Source of the DNA: Christiangramia gaetbulicola
GTDB lineage: Bacteria > Bacteroidota > Bacteroidia > Flavobacteriales > Flavobacteriaceae
Length of the DNA: 64,000 nt
Reading direction: 5' to 3'
Assembly (NCBI RefSeq): GCF_003054225.1
Contig: NZ_QBKQ01000002.1
Span: 1-64,000, forward strand
The notes beneath the pieces are model-generated. The model was not told the origin of the DNA and ran no database searches. It saw only the letters and a program-made list of their open reading frames with translations. Position numbers and translations under genes: made by a program. Shown here piece after piece: positions 42,913 through 52,404 of this stretch. How positions within the stretch are numbered: position 1 is the first letter of the stretch; each line of letters opens with the position of its first letter.

Positions 42913-45285
42913 TTAGTTCTGTTGTTCTATTTTCAAGTTTGAAGAACCAGTTATTATTCGAATTTTCCCTTTATCTACCTCTTTTTTACCTCCTGAAATT
43001 CTATAATCCTGTTCAGGCAAAATCACTTCAATTTCCCATCCTTCTTTTTCCTGTTCAATTTCTAAATTCAACTTCCCGTTTACTTTTTTATAATGTATCG
43101 AGATGCTATTAGGGCCAACGCTTACATTTTCTAAGGAGGCATAATTCCACTCTGATGGAAACTGGGGTATAATGGTGATCTTTTTCTTAGAAGCCATGGG
43201 TTGAATCCCAAAAAACTGCTGAATGATAGGGATCGCATAACTGTAAATATTCCAGGCCTGTGTGATCATCCCATAATCTGGGGAAACTTCATACATACTT
43301 CCCGGCAGGGCATAGCTGAAGGTCTTGCTCATTCTTTTTAAATAATCCAGCGCCTTATCGGGATTGCCATAATTATTTTCAGCAATAGCCAAAACCCCAG
43401 TGGGAAGAGTCATCACTGCTCCTGTATACGAAAAAACTTCGCTGCCTTTAAAAGAGGTTTCTTCTGTTCCGGCAGTTTCATCCCGATCTATTCCGGTTAC
43501 AAATACACCAAAGGGATTGGTATATTTTTCAGCAGTTTTTAAAGCTACTTTGGCCTTATCTGGATCTGCAATGTTCATTTCCATTGGAGTGTTCACCACC
43601 CAATTATGATGAAGCACAAAAGGACGGGATTTCTCAGAAGGGTTTTTAATAATATGTTCTTTTAGTTGCTGCAGTTCTTTTACAGACCAGGGTTTATCTA
43701 AAGTGTCGGCGCGAACTATTGCATCCTCAACCAGCCTTAATGCCTGATCATCGGTTCCAATAAAATCGGCATAAGAACCAAATTCTTCAGACCAGAATTC
43801 TGTATTGATCTTTTCTTTTAGCTCTGCAGCAAGTTTAGAATACTCTATACTTAATTGATCCTGTCCCAATTCCGAAGCTATTTTTGAGGCATCGTCAAAA
43901 GCTTTTTGAGTATAAACAGCAACATCTATCATTTCGCTATCCAGGCCGTGTATCTCCATCATTCCGAAGCCGTCAGGAAATAAATTAGCATTCGCATCTT
44001 TTTCGGTCATAAGCCAATTCAGGCCTTTCTCGATGGTGGGGAAATATTTTCTCAAAAATTCTTTATCCCCGTTCCATTTATAAACTTCCCAGATCAGAGA
44101 AGCGTATTGAGGAGTTTCATTGATGTTTCCTTTATTGAATACCACACCATTGGTGGACATTTCGTGAATGATCCTGCCATTGCCATTCACGGCATTAGAA
44201 ACGCTATCTATCAAGCTGATAGTATTATATACAGGTTCAGTTTGGCCTATAGCCATATATCCCTGCAGCGCATATTCACTATCCACGCCAAACCACCATG
44301 GATAATCTGGTATTCCTGCTGTTATACCAGTGCCAATTTCAGGAACCTCCTGTACCAGCCAGGCCGAATTATATTTAAGCCATTCAAAGGTTTGCTCCAA
44401 TCGTTTATCTGGAATAGATAATTTAGACTTGGCCGCTAATTTGGCATAATGATCTCTTTTCTCAATGATCTCTTTTTCCAGGTCCTTCTCCAAATGGCGA
44501 AAATTCTTTAAGCTTTCTGAAACCGAATTATAAGATCCGGCAATAAAAAAAGTAATGGTTTCAGAAAAATTGGCTGGGATAGTTAAATTATAAGTAAGAG
44601 AGGTTCCTTTTCCCAGTCCCTGATATTTTGAAGAAAAGCTATCGTAGGCATTAGCTTCTTTGTCTGCCCGGTATACCAGGCTCCATGGGTTAACACTATC
44701 CTTGTACACCCAGTACGCTTCATTAGTATTGAATAAAGCTTTATCTACAGCATCTTTCATTCCCGTTCTTTCTCCAAGCCAGGTAGGCCTGAGATCTGAA
44801 AAAGCTTTAAATACAAATTGTAGCTCCTTTAGTTCCTTTGCATTATTCTGAATTTTATACTGAACTACGGCTCCCTGAATGTCATCAGGTATAAATTGCC
44901 AACGCTCGATTTCTATTCCCAGGCCTTTTAGTTCGAAATCCTGTTTTCCAGCTACCGGATAGTTGGTAAAAGAGATTGCCTTATCCAGAGTTATGGTGTC
45001 ACTATCAGAAATAATTTCAGCTTCGAAACCATCCAGAAGTTTTATAGGGTGATTCCAGAGTCCGCCCATTTCACCTTTTATATGCCAGCCAATTTCAGGA
45101 AAACTGCCATCCTGATGTCCCACCAGGTATGACCTGTTTCCGGCGGTGACGAAAGGGGAGTCAAGGTATTCTGTCTTTCCTTTTATAGCCGGGCTTTCTT
45201 TTAGAATTTCAAATATTACCGGGGTGTTCTGGGAATAACCGGTAAAGAAACCTAGAAAAATTATAAGTAGTATGGTTCTTTTCAT
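42913..45285 (-). CDS. Exported six-hairpin glycosidase (glycogen-debranching GDE-like)
   Basis: A 790-residue protein with signal peptide MKRTILLIIFLGFFTGYSQ. The N-terminal half (about 25-280) is beta-rich, and the C-terminal half (about 290-700) is an (alpha/alpha)6 barrel: FEWLKYNSAWLVQEVPEIGTGITAGIPDYPWWFGVDSEYALQGYMA opening without gaps in the family pattern, then RIIHEMSTNGVV, PQYASLIWEVYKWNGD, and HGLDSEMIDVAVYTQKAF. This is the layout of amylo-1,6-glucosidase-like GDE domains and related glycosidases. Family number and substrate cannot be fixed; a periplasmic alpha-glucan or other oligosaccharide is likely. No SusC/SusD pair is nearby, so it is not in a classic polysaccharide locus. 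Confidence 0.82.
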   Translation of the reverse strand: MKRTILLIIFLGFFTGYSQNTPVIFEILKESPAIKGKTEYLDSPFVTAGNRSYLVGHQDGSFPEIGWHIKGEMGGLWNHPIKLLDGFEAEIISDSDTITLDKAISFTNYPVAGKQDFELKGLGIEIERWQFIPDDIQGAVVQYKIQNNAKELKELQFVFKAFSDLRPTWLGERTGMKDAVDKALFNTNEAYWVYKDSVNPWSLVYRADKEANAYDSFSSKYQGLGKGTSLTYNLTIPANFSETITFFIAGSYNSVSESLKNFRHLEKDLEKEIIEKRDHYAKLAAKSKLSIPDKRLEQTFEWLKYNSAWLVQEVPEIGTGITAGIPDYPWWFGVDSEYALQGYMAIGQTEPVYNTISLIDSVSNAVNGNGRIIHEMSTNGVVFNKGNINETPQYASLIWEVYKWNGDKEFLRKYFPTIEKGLNWLMTEKDANANLFPDGFGMMEIHGLDSEMIDVAVYTQKAFDDASKIASELGQDQLSIEYSKLAAELKEKINTEFWSEEFGSYADFIGTDDQALRLVEDAIVRADTLDKPWSVKELQQLKEHIIKNPSEKSRPFVLHHNWVVNTPMEMNIADPDKAKVALKTAEKYTNPFGVFVTGIDRDETAGTEETSFKGSEVFSYTGAVMTLPTGVLAIAENNYGNPDKALDYLKRMSKTFSYALPGSMYEVSPDYGMITQAWNIYSYAIPIIQQFFGIQPMASKKKITIIPQFPSEWNYASLENVSVGPNSISIHYKKVNGKLNLEIEQEKEGWEIEVILPEQDYRISGGKKEVDKGKIRIITGSSNLKIEQQN

Positions 45286-45465
45286 AATTCAACTCTTGGA
45301 GTTATTAGTAAATCTACAGAAATTATCTGGTCGTCCTTAACTATCTCTAAATCTGCTACAATCAGAATAGAATTAGAAAATAAGGATTTCTTTTACGGAA
45401 TGGGCTTTTAAAGGTTTTCACAATAGTTTGGCTTTTACTGCCTGAAATAATTCTTATCATTGAGC

Positions 45466-46455
45466 ATGAAAAAAAGATACTGGGTTCTTCTATTCTTTAT
45501 AGTGGTTTTGATAATCACCTACTTCTCAGGTCCTGTTCCCTCAAAACCGGATTATTCGAATACTTTCAAGGAACTGCCTTCAGATCTTCGGGAACTTGAG
45601 GAATATGTCATCAAGGCTGAAGATTCCCTGCCTGTTCGTGAGGATAATCAGGCCAGGATCGTCTGGCAAAACGGCCCTGAAAAAACAGAATACAGCATTG
45701 TTTATCTGCATGGATTTGCCGGCAGTTACCGGGATGGTTACCCGGTAAATAAAAATATTGCCGACTCCCTGAATGCCAATCTTTACATGGCCAGATGGGC
45801 CGGCCATGGATTAATACCCCCTGCTTCGCTTAATAATTTTAATGGGGAGAATGCCTGGGAATCTGCGAAGGAAGCTTTAGCAATTGGTAATAAGATAGGG
45901 GAAAAGGTCATTATCATGAGTACTTCTACCGGAGGGACGCTGGCATTAAAATTAGCGGCTACGTATCCAGATAAGATCTTTGCCCTAGTGAACTTATCGC
46001 CTAATATGGAAGATGATCAGCCGGGTACTTTTGTATTGAACACTAACTGGGGTTACGAAATTGCCGATCTAATTTCTTTTGGAAAAAATAAAAAGATCGA
46101 GCACGAACAGGAGATCGCAAAGCAATACTGGGATACGATTTATCCTTCCAGGGCTCTGGTAGACCTTCAGGTTCTGGTTGAAACAACCATGCTTCTTGAA
46201 ACCTTTAAAAATATCGAAGTGCCGGTGCTAACGCTTTATTATCATAAGAACTTTATTGAAGAAGATCAGCATGTGGAAGTAAGTGTCTATGAAGATGCTC
46301 ATAAGTTATTCTCAACCCCAGATTCACTTAAATCATTGATCCCTTTAAAAACTCCGGGAACGCACTTTATTGGTAGCGATATAAAAAGCAAGGATACCCA
46401 GATCGTGGAAAAAGAGATCCTTGACTTTTTAAAAAGAATAGGAGCTAAGAGATAG
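45466..46455 (+). CDS. Alpha/beta hydrolase with N-terminal membrane anchor
   Basis: Counted from MKKRYWVLLFFIVVLIITYFSG (ATG at 45466; a TTG two codons earlier is rejected), a 329-residue hydrolase. The N-terminal hydrophobic helix is a signal anchor. The fold shows YLHGFAGSYRDG, a GX-type nucleophile elbow MSTSTGGTLAL, and a C-terminal PGTHFIGSD that probably holds the catalytic His. The elbow has Thr-Gly-Gly after Ser in place of the usual Gly-X-Ser-X-Gly spacing, as in carboxylesterase-like/serine aminopeptidase relatives. The substrate is unknown. It is divergent from the glycosidase gene. Confidence 0.83.
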   Translation: MKKRYWVLLFFIVVLIITYFSGPVPSKPDYSNTFKELPSDLRELEEYVIKAEDSLPVREDNQARIVWQNGPEKTEYSIVYLHGFAGSYRDGYPVNKNIADSLNANLYMARWAGHGLIPPASLNNFNGENAWESAKEALAIGNKIGEKVIIMSTSTGGTLALKLAATYPDKIFALVNLSPNMEDDQPGTFVLNTNWGYEIADLISFGKNKKIEHEQEIAKQYWDTIYPSRALVDLQVLVETTMLLETFKNIEVPVLTLYYHKNFIEEDQHVEVSVYEDAHKLFSTPDSLKSLIPLKTPGTHFIGSDIKSKDTQIVEKEILDFLKRIGAKR

Positions 46456-46464
46456 AGTTGAAAT

Positions 46465-47061
46465 TTAAAACTTATTGAGAAATTCAGCATACCCCATTGA
46501 GTCTGATGCTTCGAGTTTATGCTCTCCAATTATTTCATCAAGGATTGAAAGATCGAATTCCAGTTCCTGGTCCCCAAACCATTCCAATGCAAAGCTATAC
46601 CAGATCTCATCTTTTACCTTTACCCTGGTATATTCTAACTGGCAGCCATAAGGCGGAAATTCTTCCAGAGCTACTCGAACAATTTTATCGTGATCATCCT
46701 TTTTTAGTTTGAACCCGATGCGTTCCTTTTTTACGGGTAGCCAGCTGAATTTTTCTTTTTCTGTAATTTCATGGAAAAGCGAATCGTCCTCGGCAGAGGA
46801 GAAGCTCCATTTGGTATAATCTTCGAAATAACCCTGTATACTATCCGTTAGATCTGCATTTTCAGACCGACCGGTGCGTTGTTTTACTTCAATATTATTT
46901 TCTCTAAGCTTGATGCTGAGATCATTTTTGTCTTTCAGAGGGAGGTAATAATCGGTTCGAGCCTCGGTATTTTCGAAAATATATCCATTTTCTTCGAACC
47001 AGTTTCGAATGCTTTCAGGTTCTGTTTTGTAAAACCATCTTATTTCTTTGCTATTGTACAT
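46465..47061 (-). CDS. Hypothetical protein, possibly CYTH-like
   Basis: A 198-residue cytosolic protein. I do not recognise a named family. The stretch EARTDYYLPLKDKNDLSIKLRENNIEVKQRTG, spread over residues ~33-64, reads like the charged strands of CYTH/triphosphate-tunnel enzymes (alternating K/R/E on strands, an SIKLREN..EVKQR core). Later RIGFKLKK and CQLEYTRVKVKDEIWYSFALEWFGD, followed by FDLSILDEI, fit further barrel strands. This is a weak, pattern-based idea. It is convergent with the anchored hydrolase gene and divergent from pyrR. Confidence 0.65.
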   Translation of the reverse strand: MYNSKEIRWFYKTEPESIRNWFEENGYIFENTEARTDYYLPLKDKNDLSIKLRENNIEVKQRTGRSENADLTDSIQGYFEDYTKWSFSSAEDDSLFHEITEKEKFSWLPVKKERIGFKLKKDDHDKIVRVALEEFPPYGCQLEYTRVKVKDEIWYSFALEWFGDQELEFDLSILDEIIGEHKLEASDSMGYAEFLNKF

Positions 47062-47210
47062 GATCCTGGAGTTTAGTATTAATTAATCGCAGATCTGGAT
47101 AGCTTGAGGTCTCTTAATACACTAGAATTTACGAAAATCCTCCTTAATCCAGGCAGGATTATAAATTTATAAGATACCCCACAGTATATTATTCAATCCA
47201 AAAAAAACAT

Positions 47211-47218
47211 TACTTTTG
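47211..47218 (+). promoter_or_regulatory. -7 promoter box for pyrR-pyrB
   Basis: TACTTTTG matches TAnnTTTG, 21 bases before the pyrR ATG (47240). The short leader leaves no room for the PyrR-dependent attenuator known from Bacillus. Confidence 0.55.
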
Positions 47219-47239
47219 TTGCAATCTACAAATAGTCTT

Positions 47240-47779
47240 ATGAGCCGTAAAGTACTACTAGACTCTAACCAACTCAATATCATTCTACATCGTTTGGCCT
47301 GTCAGTTAGTAGAAAAACATACAGACTTCAAGGAAACCGTTCTAGTAGGAATCCAGCCAAGGGGTATATATGTAGCCAACAGAATCGAAAAAATACTGAA
47401 AGAAGAATACGGGCTTGATTCAATAAAAATGGGTCAGCTGGATATTACTTTTTACAGGGATGATTTTAGAAGAGGAGAGAAACCACTCGAAGCCAATAAG
47501 ACCAAAATAGATTTTATAGTTGAAGATAAACGCGTGGTCTTTATAGACGATGTGTTATATACCGGGCGCAGTATACGCGCGGCTTTAACAGCAATTCAGT
47601 CTTTTGGAAGACCTAAGGAGATCGAGCTTTTAAGTTTGATCGACAGGAGGTTTAGCAGACATCTGCCTATTCAGCCAGATTATAATGGCCGGCAGGTAGA
47701 CGCCATAAATGAAGAAAAAGTCAAGGTAAGCTGGGTAGAGAATGATGGAGAAGACGCCGTTTATCTAATATCAAAATAG
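47240..47779 (+). CDS. pyrR: Bifunctional pyr operon regulator / uracil phosphoribosyltransferase PyrR
   Basis: A 179-residue phosphoribosyltransferase-fold protein. The ATG at 47240 (MSRKVLLDSNQLNII) is chosen because the earlier in-frame TTG lies within the promoter box. PRPP-binding motif VVFIDDVLYTGRSIRAAL, LVGIQPRGIYVANRI and LLSLIDRRFSRHLPIQPDYNGRQVDA match PyrR. In Bacillus PyrR binds pyr mRNA to cause attenuation and has minor UPRTase activity. Here it is seven bases from pyrB, but the leader is very short, so RNA-binding regulation in cis is not supported by the sequence. Confidence 0.94.
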   Translation: MSRKVLLDSNQLNIILHRLACQLVEKHTDFKETVLVGIQPRGIYVANRIEKILKEEYGLDSIKMGQLDITFYRDDFRRGEKPLEANKTKIDFIVEDKRVVFIDDVLYTGRSIRAALTAIQSFGRPKEIELLSLIDRRFSRHLPIQPDYNGRQVDAINEEKVKVSWVENDGEDAVYLISK

Positions 47780-47786
47780 CTAAGAA

Positions 47787-48719
47787 ATGAGCAGCGAATT
47801 AAGTGTAGATCACTTACTGGGTATTAAATATCTTAAACCTGAAGATATAGAGCTTATCTTCAAAACAGCCGATCATTTTAAAGAAGTAATTAACCGCCCC
47901 ATTAAGAAAGTACCTTCTTTAAGAGATATTACCATTGCTAATCTTTTCTTTGAAAACAGCACCAGGACCAGATTATCTTTTGAACTTGCCGAAAAGCGCC
48001 TTAGCGCCGATGTCATAAATTTCTCTGCGGCCTCATCTTCAGTTAAAAAAGGAGAAACCCTCATAGATACTGTAAACAACATCCTGTCCATGAAAGTGGA
48101 TATGGTGGTTATGCGTCACCCAAATCCAGGAGCGGGTATCTTCCTTTCTAAACATGTAAATGCAAGTATCATTAATGCAGGTGACGGCGCACACGAGCAT
48201 CCTACGCAGGCATTACTGGATTCGTATTCTATAAGAGAGAGACTGGGAGAAGTTAAGGGAAAGAAAGTTGTCATCGTGGGTGATATTCTGCATAGCCGGG
48301 TGGCTTTGTCTAATATCTTCGCGTTGAAGTTACAGGGAGCACAGGTTAAAGTTTGTGGGCCAAAAACGCTATTGCCTAAACATATTGAATCTTTAGGAGT
48401 AGAAGTGGAGACCAACCTGAAAGCTGCTTTAGAATGGTGTGATGTCGCCAATATGCTTAGGGTACAGAATGAACGTATGGATATTAGTTATTTCCCGAGC
48501 ACGCGCGAGTATGTAAAACAGTTTGGACTTAATAAGAAATTACTGGAAAGCCTTAACAAGGAAATCGTGATCATGCACCCCGGACCAATTAACAGGGGAG
48601 TGGAGATCACCAGCGATATTGCAGACTCTGAACATGCGATCATCCTTGACCAGGTTCAAAATGGAGTGGCCATCAGGATGGCGGTCATCTATCTTTTAGC
48701 GTCAAAGATCAAACAATAG
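47787..48719 (+). CDS. pyrB: Aspartate carbamoyltransferase catalytic subunit
   Basis: A 310-residue enzyme joining carbamoyl phosphate and aspartate in pyrimidine synthesis. The carbamoyl-phosphate motif FFENSTRTRLSFELAEKRL, the SVKKGETLIDT loop, GDGAHEHPTQALLDSYSI and the aspartate-site HPGPINRGVEI are present. No regulatory pyrI gene is in the window, so the enzyme is probably a trimer without allosteric subunits. It is the second gene of the pyrR operon. Confidence 0.96.
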   Translation: MSSELSVDHLLGIKYLKPEDIELIFKTADHFKEVINRPIKKVPSLRDITIANLFFENSTRTRLSFELAEKRLSADVINFSAASSSVKKGETLIDTVNNILSMKVDMVVMRHPNPGAGIFLSKHVNASIINAGDGAHEHPTQALLDSYSIRERLGEVKGKKVVIVGDILHSRVALSNIFALKLQGAQVKVCGPKTLLPKHIESLGVEVETNLKAALEWCDVANMLRVQNERMDISYFPSTREYVKQFGLNKKLLESLNKEIVIMHPGPINRGVEITSDIADSEHAIILDQVQNGVAIRMAVIYLLASKIKQ

Positions 48720-48775
48720 AAAAGGCAAATATGTAAATGTCCTTTTTTAAGTCGGAATGAAATTAGAATTTGATT

Positions 48776-49108
48776 ATGAAAACTACCAAAAAAGAGAACT
48801 TTTTACTGATAGAGAACGAAGGCGGTGATCTAACCAATTTTGCTTCAGAACTTACCAAACATCATTCAGATTTTAAAGATGAGAATGTCGTGGTAGACCT
48901 GGATAAGGCCAAAAATCTTGATTCTAAAGAATTGCTGGCATTTCTGGAGCTTTCTAATGTGCACAGGAATGACAATAAAAGCTTTGTCCTGGTGACAGAT
49001 GCTGTTGGCATCGATGATCTGCCTGAGGAGCTGGTAGTAGTGCCTACGCTTCAGGAAGCTGAAGACATGATACAGATGGACGAGATCCAGAGAGATCTTG
49101 GATTTTGA
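48776..49108 (+). CDS. Small STAS-like protein upstream of rnz
   Basis: A 110-residue cytosolic protein counted from MKTTKKENFLLIENEGG (ATG at 48776). Its pattern (short strand, FASELTKHHSDFKDENVVVDLDKAKNLDSKELLAFLELSNVHRNDNKSFVLVTD spread over residues 21-75, then a final helix) resembles a STAS-fold: strand-helix repeats with VVDLDKAKNLDSKEL in the position of the phosphorylation-site loop. Homology is tentative. It precedes the RNase Z gene by 34 bases, an arrangement seen in other Flavobacteriia as far as I know. Confidence 0.72.
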   Translation: MKTTKKENFLLIENEGGDLTNFASELTKHHSDFKDENVVVDLDKAKNLDSKELLAFLELSNVHRNDNKSFVLVTDAVGIDDLPEELVVVPTLQEAEDMIQMDEIQRDLGF

Positions 49109-49142
49109 TCCAGGCGCTGCATAAATTGAAAAATCAGATCGA

Positions 49143-50051
49143 ATGAAGATCAATATTCTTGGCTGTTATGCAGCTACCCCACGAAGTTTTACCAATCCCA
49201 CCTCACAGGTTCTAGAAATACTAAACAATCATTTTCTTATAGATTGTGGTGAGGGTACCCAGGTACAGTTGCGTAGAAATAAGATCAAATTTTCGAAAAT
49301 AAAGCACATTTTTATTTCTCACCTTCATGGCGATCATTTTTATGGCCTGGTAGGACTTGTAAGTACCTTCAGGTTATTGAACCGGGAAACTGAACTTCAT
49401 ATTTACGGACCTAAAGGAATCAAGGAAATCATTACCCTGCAATTAAAGCTGGCCAATTCCTGGACAAATTTCCCGCTTATCTTTCATGAGCTTACTTCTA
49501 AAGAACCCGAATTGATCTTAGAGAATTCAACCGTAACTGTAACTACAATTCCACTCAAGCATAGGGTTTATACGAATGGTTTTTTATTTAAAGAGAAAGA
49601 AGGCGACAGGAAGTTGCTTATCGATAAGGCGGAAACCTATAATATTGATTTCAGTCTTTTTAAAAGCCTTAAAAAAGGAAAGGACGTAATGTCTGAAGAC
49701 GGTAAGCTTATTCCCAATCATTTAGTGACGGCAGATCCACCGCCGCCAAAATCATATGCCTATTGCAGTGATACCGTGTTCGACCCGGAAATTGTTCCTT
49801 TGATAAAAAAGGCCACAGTTCTTTATCATGAATCTACTTTCCTTGAGGATAAAGCCGATCTGGCTCAACCAACCAAACATTCAACAGCCAAACAGGCAGC
49901 TACGATCGCCAAATTAGCGGAGGTTGAGAAATTGATCCTGGGACATTATTCAACCAGATATGCAGATATCGAGTTATTCAGGATCGAGGCATCTACTATT
50001 TTTCCGGACATCATTTTAGCCGATGACGGAAAGGAAATTATCGTTGAATAA
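49143..50051 (+). CDS. rnz: Ribonuclease Z
   Basis: A 302-residue metallo-beta-lactamase-fold endonuclease that trims tRNA 3' ends. The zinc motif HLHGDH is in ISHLHGDHFYGLVGL. Further ligands lie in PLKHRVYTNGF, YCSDTVFDPEIV, the HEST motif LYHESTFLEDKADLA and LILGHYSTRYAD. The flexible-arm segment GKDVMSEDGKLI is present. It is the complete short-form enzyme. Confidence 0.95.
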   Translation: MKINILGCYAATPRSFTNPTSQVLEILNNHFLIDCGEGTQVQLRRNKIKFSKIKHIFISHLHGDHFYGLVGLVSTFRLLNRETELHIYGPKGIKEIITLQLKLANSWTNFPLIFHELTSKEPELILENSTVTVTTIPLKHRVYTNGFLFKEKEGDRKLLIDKAETYNIDFSLFKSLKKGKDVMSEDGKLIPNHLVTADPPPPKSYAYCSDTVFDPEIVPLIKKATVLYHESTFLEDKADLAQPTKHSTAKQAATIAKLAEVEKLILGHYSTRYADIELFRIEASTIFPDIILADDGKEIIVE

Positions 50052-50226
50052 CACATCTCCTCTTAACGTTTTACAGGCACTTAATCGATTGACATTCAGT
50101 ATTTCGACTGTAAATTCCTACAAAATATGTTAAAATTCACTCAAATTTAGTATTATTTTAAGCTTGAAGTGTATTTAGTCGATTAAAAATGTACATTTAT
50201 CTTCCCTGATTCTAATACATGAACCT

Positions 50227-50733
50227 ATGAAGAAAATTACATTTACAGGATTGACTTTAATTTTTTGTACTCTGTTTCTTACATCATGTTCAAAAGATAG
50301 TCTGCAAGATGATGTTACTGCTTATGATCAGGTTGTAACTGAGAAGGTAGAATATCAATACAATACTATAGAAGTTGAAATTCTGGATGAATTGAATTTA
50401 TACAGAAAGGCTCTGGGATTAAATCAGCTTAGACCGTTAGCAGAACTTTCTATAGAGTCTGAAGATCATAACATGTACATGATCGAAGAAGGAGTGGTAA
50501 GCCACGATAATTTTTCTTTGAGAGCTTCAGAGCTAATGAATAAAGTAGGAGCGAAGGCAGTGGCAGAGAATGTAGGTTTTGGTTACAAAACATCTGGTGC
50601 GGTTGTAAATGCCTGGTTGAAGAGTAAAGGTCACAGGGAGAATGTTGAAGGAGGATATACTCACTTCGGTATCTCGGTTAGACAAGATGAAAATGGTAAA
50701 AATTATTTCACGAATATCTTTATAAAGAAATAG
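50227..50733 (+). CDS. CAP-domain (SCP/PR-1-like) lipoprotein
   Basis: A 168-residue lipoprotein with lipobox LTSC (Cys21). The CAP domain fills residues ~55-168: EVEILDELNLYRKALGLNQLRPLAELS, HNMYMIEEGVVSHDNF with a conserved His, GAKAVAENVGFGYKT with the Glu of the second motif, and VVNAWLKSKGHRENVEGGYTHFGISV. The two His and two Glu of the CAP cavity are in place. Bacterial members are widespread (YkwD-like) and their activity is poorly defined. A short upstream ATG (50219) opens a three-codon frame only. Confidence 0.9.
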   Translation: MKKITFTGLTLIFCTLFLTSCSKDSLQDDVTAYDQVVTEKVEYQYNTIEVEILDELNLYRKALGLNQLRPLAELSIESEDHNMYMIEEGVVSHDNFSLRASELMNKVGAKAVAENVGFGYKTSGAVVNAWLKSKGHRENVEGGYTHFGISVRQDENGKNYFTNIFIKK

Positions 50734-50760
50734 AAAAGTAAAGTTTGTTTTCCCCCCAAA

Positions 50761-50800
50761 TCGAAAAAGGGTTCAGGCTAGAGGCTGACCCTTTTTTTTA
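50761..50800 (+). terminator. CAP lipoprotein gene terminator, twin of the hairpin at 52541-52580
   Basis: Stem AAAAAGGGT(T)CAG / CTGACCCTTTTT with loop GCTAGAGG and a T-run of eight, 30 bases after the stop. The core TTCAGGCTAGAGGCTGA is repeated exactly at 52550-52566. Confidence 0.88.
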
Positions 50801-50893
50801 TGCTTAATAATTAAATTCTGAAAATTGCTTTACAGATTCTCCTTTTGAAAATTTTAATAGGATTTAAATCTTTTTAAGACTTCTTCATACATT

Positions 50894-50926
50894 AAAAAAA
50901 GCTCAGGATTTTTCCTGAGCTTTTTT
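50894..50926 (-). terminator. S41 peptidase gene terminator
   Basis: Stem AAAAGCTCAGG / CCTGAGCTTTT with T-loop and U-runs on both sides, 20 bases beyond the S41 stop on the minus strand; it can act in both directions. Confidence 0.9.
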
Positions 50927-50946
50927 CTTATGATGATTGGAGTAAA

Positions 50947-52404
50947 CTAGTTTTTGATAAGTGGTATTCTATCTATATACATTTTTCTATAACCTGGTTC
51001 ATTCATGCCGCTTTCACCCAGCACCTGGAAATCTAATCTTTCTACCTGAGCTTTGGAAACCTGAGACCTTCCCAGAATCGCGTTAAGAGCTTTGTTCAAA
51101 AGTGGTTCATCTTCATTTCCAAGTACGCCATAATCGTTAAGGTTTTCCACGTATTCGATATCTGGCGCGAGGCCATTTATATAATCTGTTTTTCCCACTG
51201 AATTCAGGGATTTGAATACCAGGGGCTGCAGGGCATAATTGTGATTTTCGTTCAGGTTATCTTTAGAAAAGTCCTCACTATCATAAAGCGTCACCGATGC
51301 CTGAAATTTACCAACCGTCTTATCACCTACCTGCACCACATTAATGTAAGGATCCAGTCCGTTGATGATTAACTCACTGGCAGAGGCACTGGAACTGGAG
51401 GTTAAAACATATACTTCAGATAAATTAAGGCTATTTATCTGCTCTCCGGTTCTTAGCCTGTCGTCAAACCTGTTTATGAGCGCTTCCGGATTTTGCCTTT
51501 CATAGAAGTTCTGGTATTTTTCGTTCCATTGTTCTTTAATGAACACTTCGTCTTTGAACTGCCCGGTGATCATACTGGAAAGATCCTTGGCAGATTCAAC
51601 AGAACCTCCACCGTTATATCGAAGGTCCAGGATAAGATCTGTAACGCCAGCAGCTTTAAAATCGGCAAAAGCATTATTCAGTTCATCATCAAAATCTGCG
51701 ATAAAACTGTTATACATTAAGTAGGCTACTTTTCGTCCTCCGGTCTCTATAACCTTTGATATATAAACAGGATTCTCAGTGTAATTATCGTCTGTTAATT
51801 CAACTTCTTCATCTGTTAGAATGATCTGTCCGTTTTCAACGGTTCCTACATTGATAGTATAACTGGATTGTTCTATCAGATTTGAAAAATTGGCAGAAGT
51901 TAATTTTTCTCCGTTGATCTCAGTAAAGACATTTCCACGTTTCAGACCAGCTTTTTCAGCAGAAGTACCCGGAAGTACATAGCGAATTATTCCGAAGATA
52001 TTATTTGTGCCCGATATCCGGCCGATTCCAAATTTGATCCCGGTAGCACCGCTAACCCCATCGAACCTGTCTTCCAGGTCATTGTAATCATCTGAGATAA
52101 AGCTGAACCGATCTATAGTCGCGGTGAGATCATCAAAAAGACTTTCAGGTGAAGAGGCGCTAGCCAGGAACTCCGTTTTTGCGTTAGAGGACTGGAAATA
52201 ATTATCTGCCAGTTCGGGGACTCTCGATTTATAGAGATAAAATTCATTAAGACCCCTGTAGACAAAACTTTCTACTTCTATTTCCGAATTTTCGGAAGAA
52301 GTTTCAGTTCCTGAATTTTCATTTTCTATGATATCTTCATCTTTGGTGCAGGAGATAAAGGTAAGTGTGGCCAGACACAGGCTGGCTAGTAATCTCAACT
52401 TCAT
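50947..52404 (-). CDS. S41-family (C-terminal processing) peptidase, lipoprotein
   Basis: A 485-residue lipoprotein with lipobox FISC (Cys19). A PDZ domain (about 125-205; GIIRYVLPGTSAEKAGLKRGNVFTEINGEKL) precedes the S41 domain (about 215-440) with DLILDLRYNGGGSVESAKDL and the nucleophile Ser in TSSSSASASELI, followed by the Lys of VGDKTVGK. Catalytic Ser and Lys are both present. It probably cleaves envelope proteins on the outer-membrane surface or in the periplasm. It is a single gene with its own terminator. Confidence 0.9.
   Translation of the reverse strand: MKLRLLASLCLATLTFISCTKDEDIIENENSGTETSSENSEIEVESFVYRGLNEFYLYKSRVPELADNYFQSSNAKTEFLASASSPESLFDDLTATIDRFSFISDDYNDLEDRFDGVSGATGIKFGIGRISGTNNIFGIIRYVLPGTSAEKAGLKRGNVFTEINGEKLTSANFSNLIEQSSYTINVGTVENGQIILTDEEVELTDDNYTENPVYISKVIETGGRKVAYLMYNSFIADFDDELNNAFADFKAAGVTDLILDLRYNGGGSVESAKDLSSMITGQFKDEVFIKEQWNEKYQNFYERQNPEALINRFDDRLRTGEQINSLNLSEVYVLTSSSSASASELIINGLDPYINVVQVGDKTVGKFQASVTLYDSEDFSKDNLNENHNYALQPLVFKSLNSVGKTDYINGLAPDIEYVENLNDYGVLGNEDEPLLNKALNAILGRSQVSKAQVERLDFQVLGESGMNEPGYRKMYIDRIPLIKN

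Noticed and set aside
42913-46455. Polysaccharide utilisation locus around the glycosidase gene
   Set aside because: No SusC/SusD pair, regulator or further carbohydrate enzymes lie beside it.
47161-47239. PyrR-binding attenuator upstream of pyrR
   Set aside because: The promoter box is 21 bases from the ATG, leaving no space for an anti-terminator/terminator pair in the leader.
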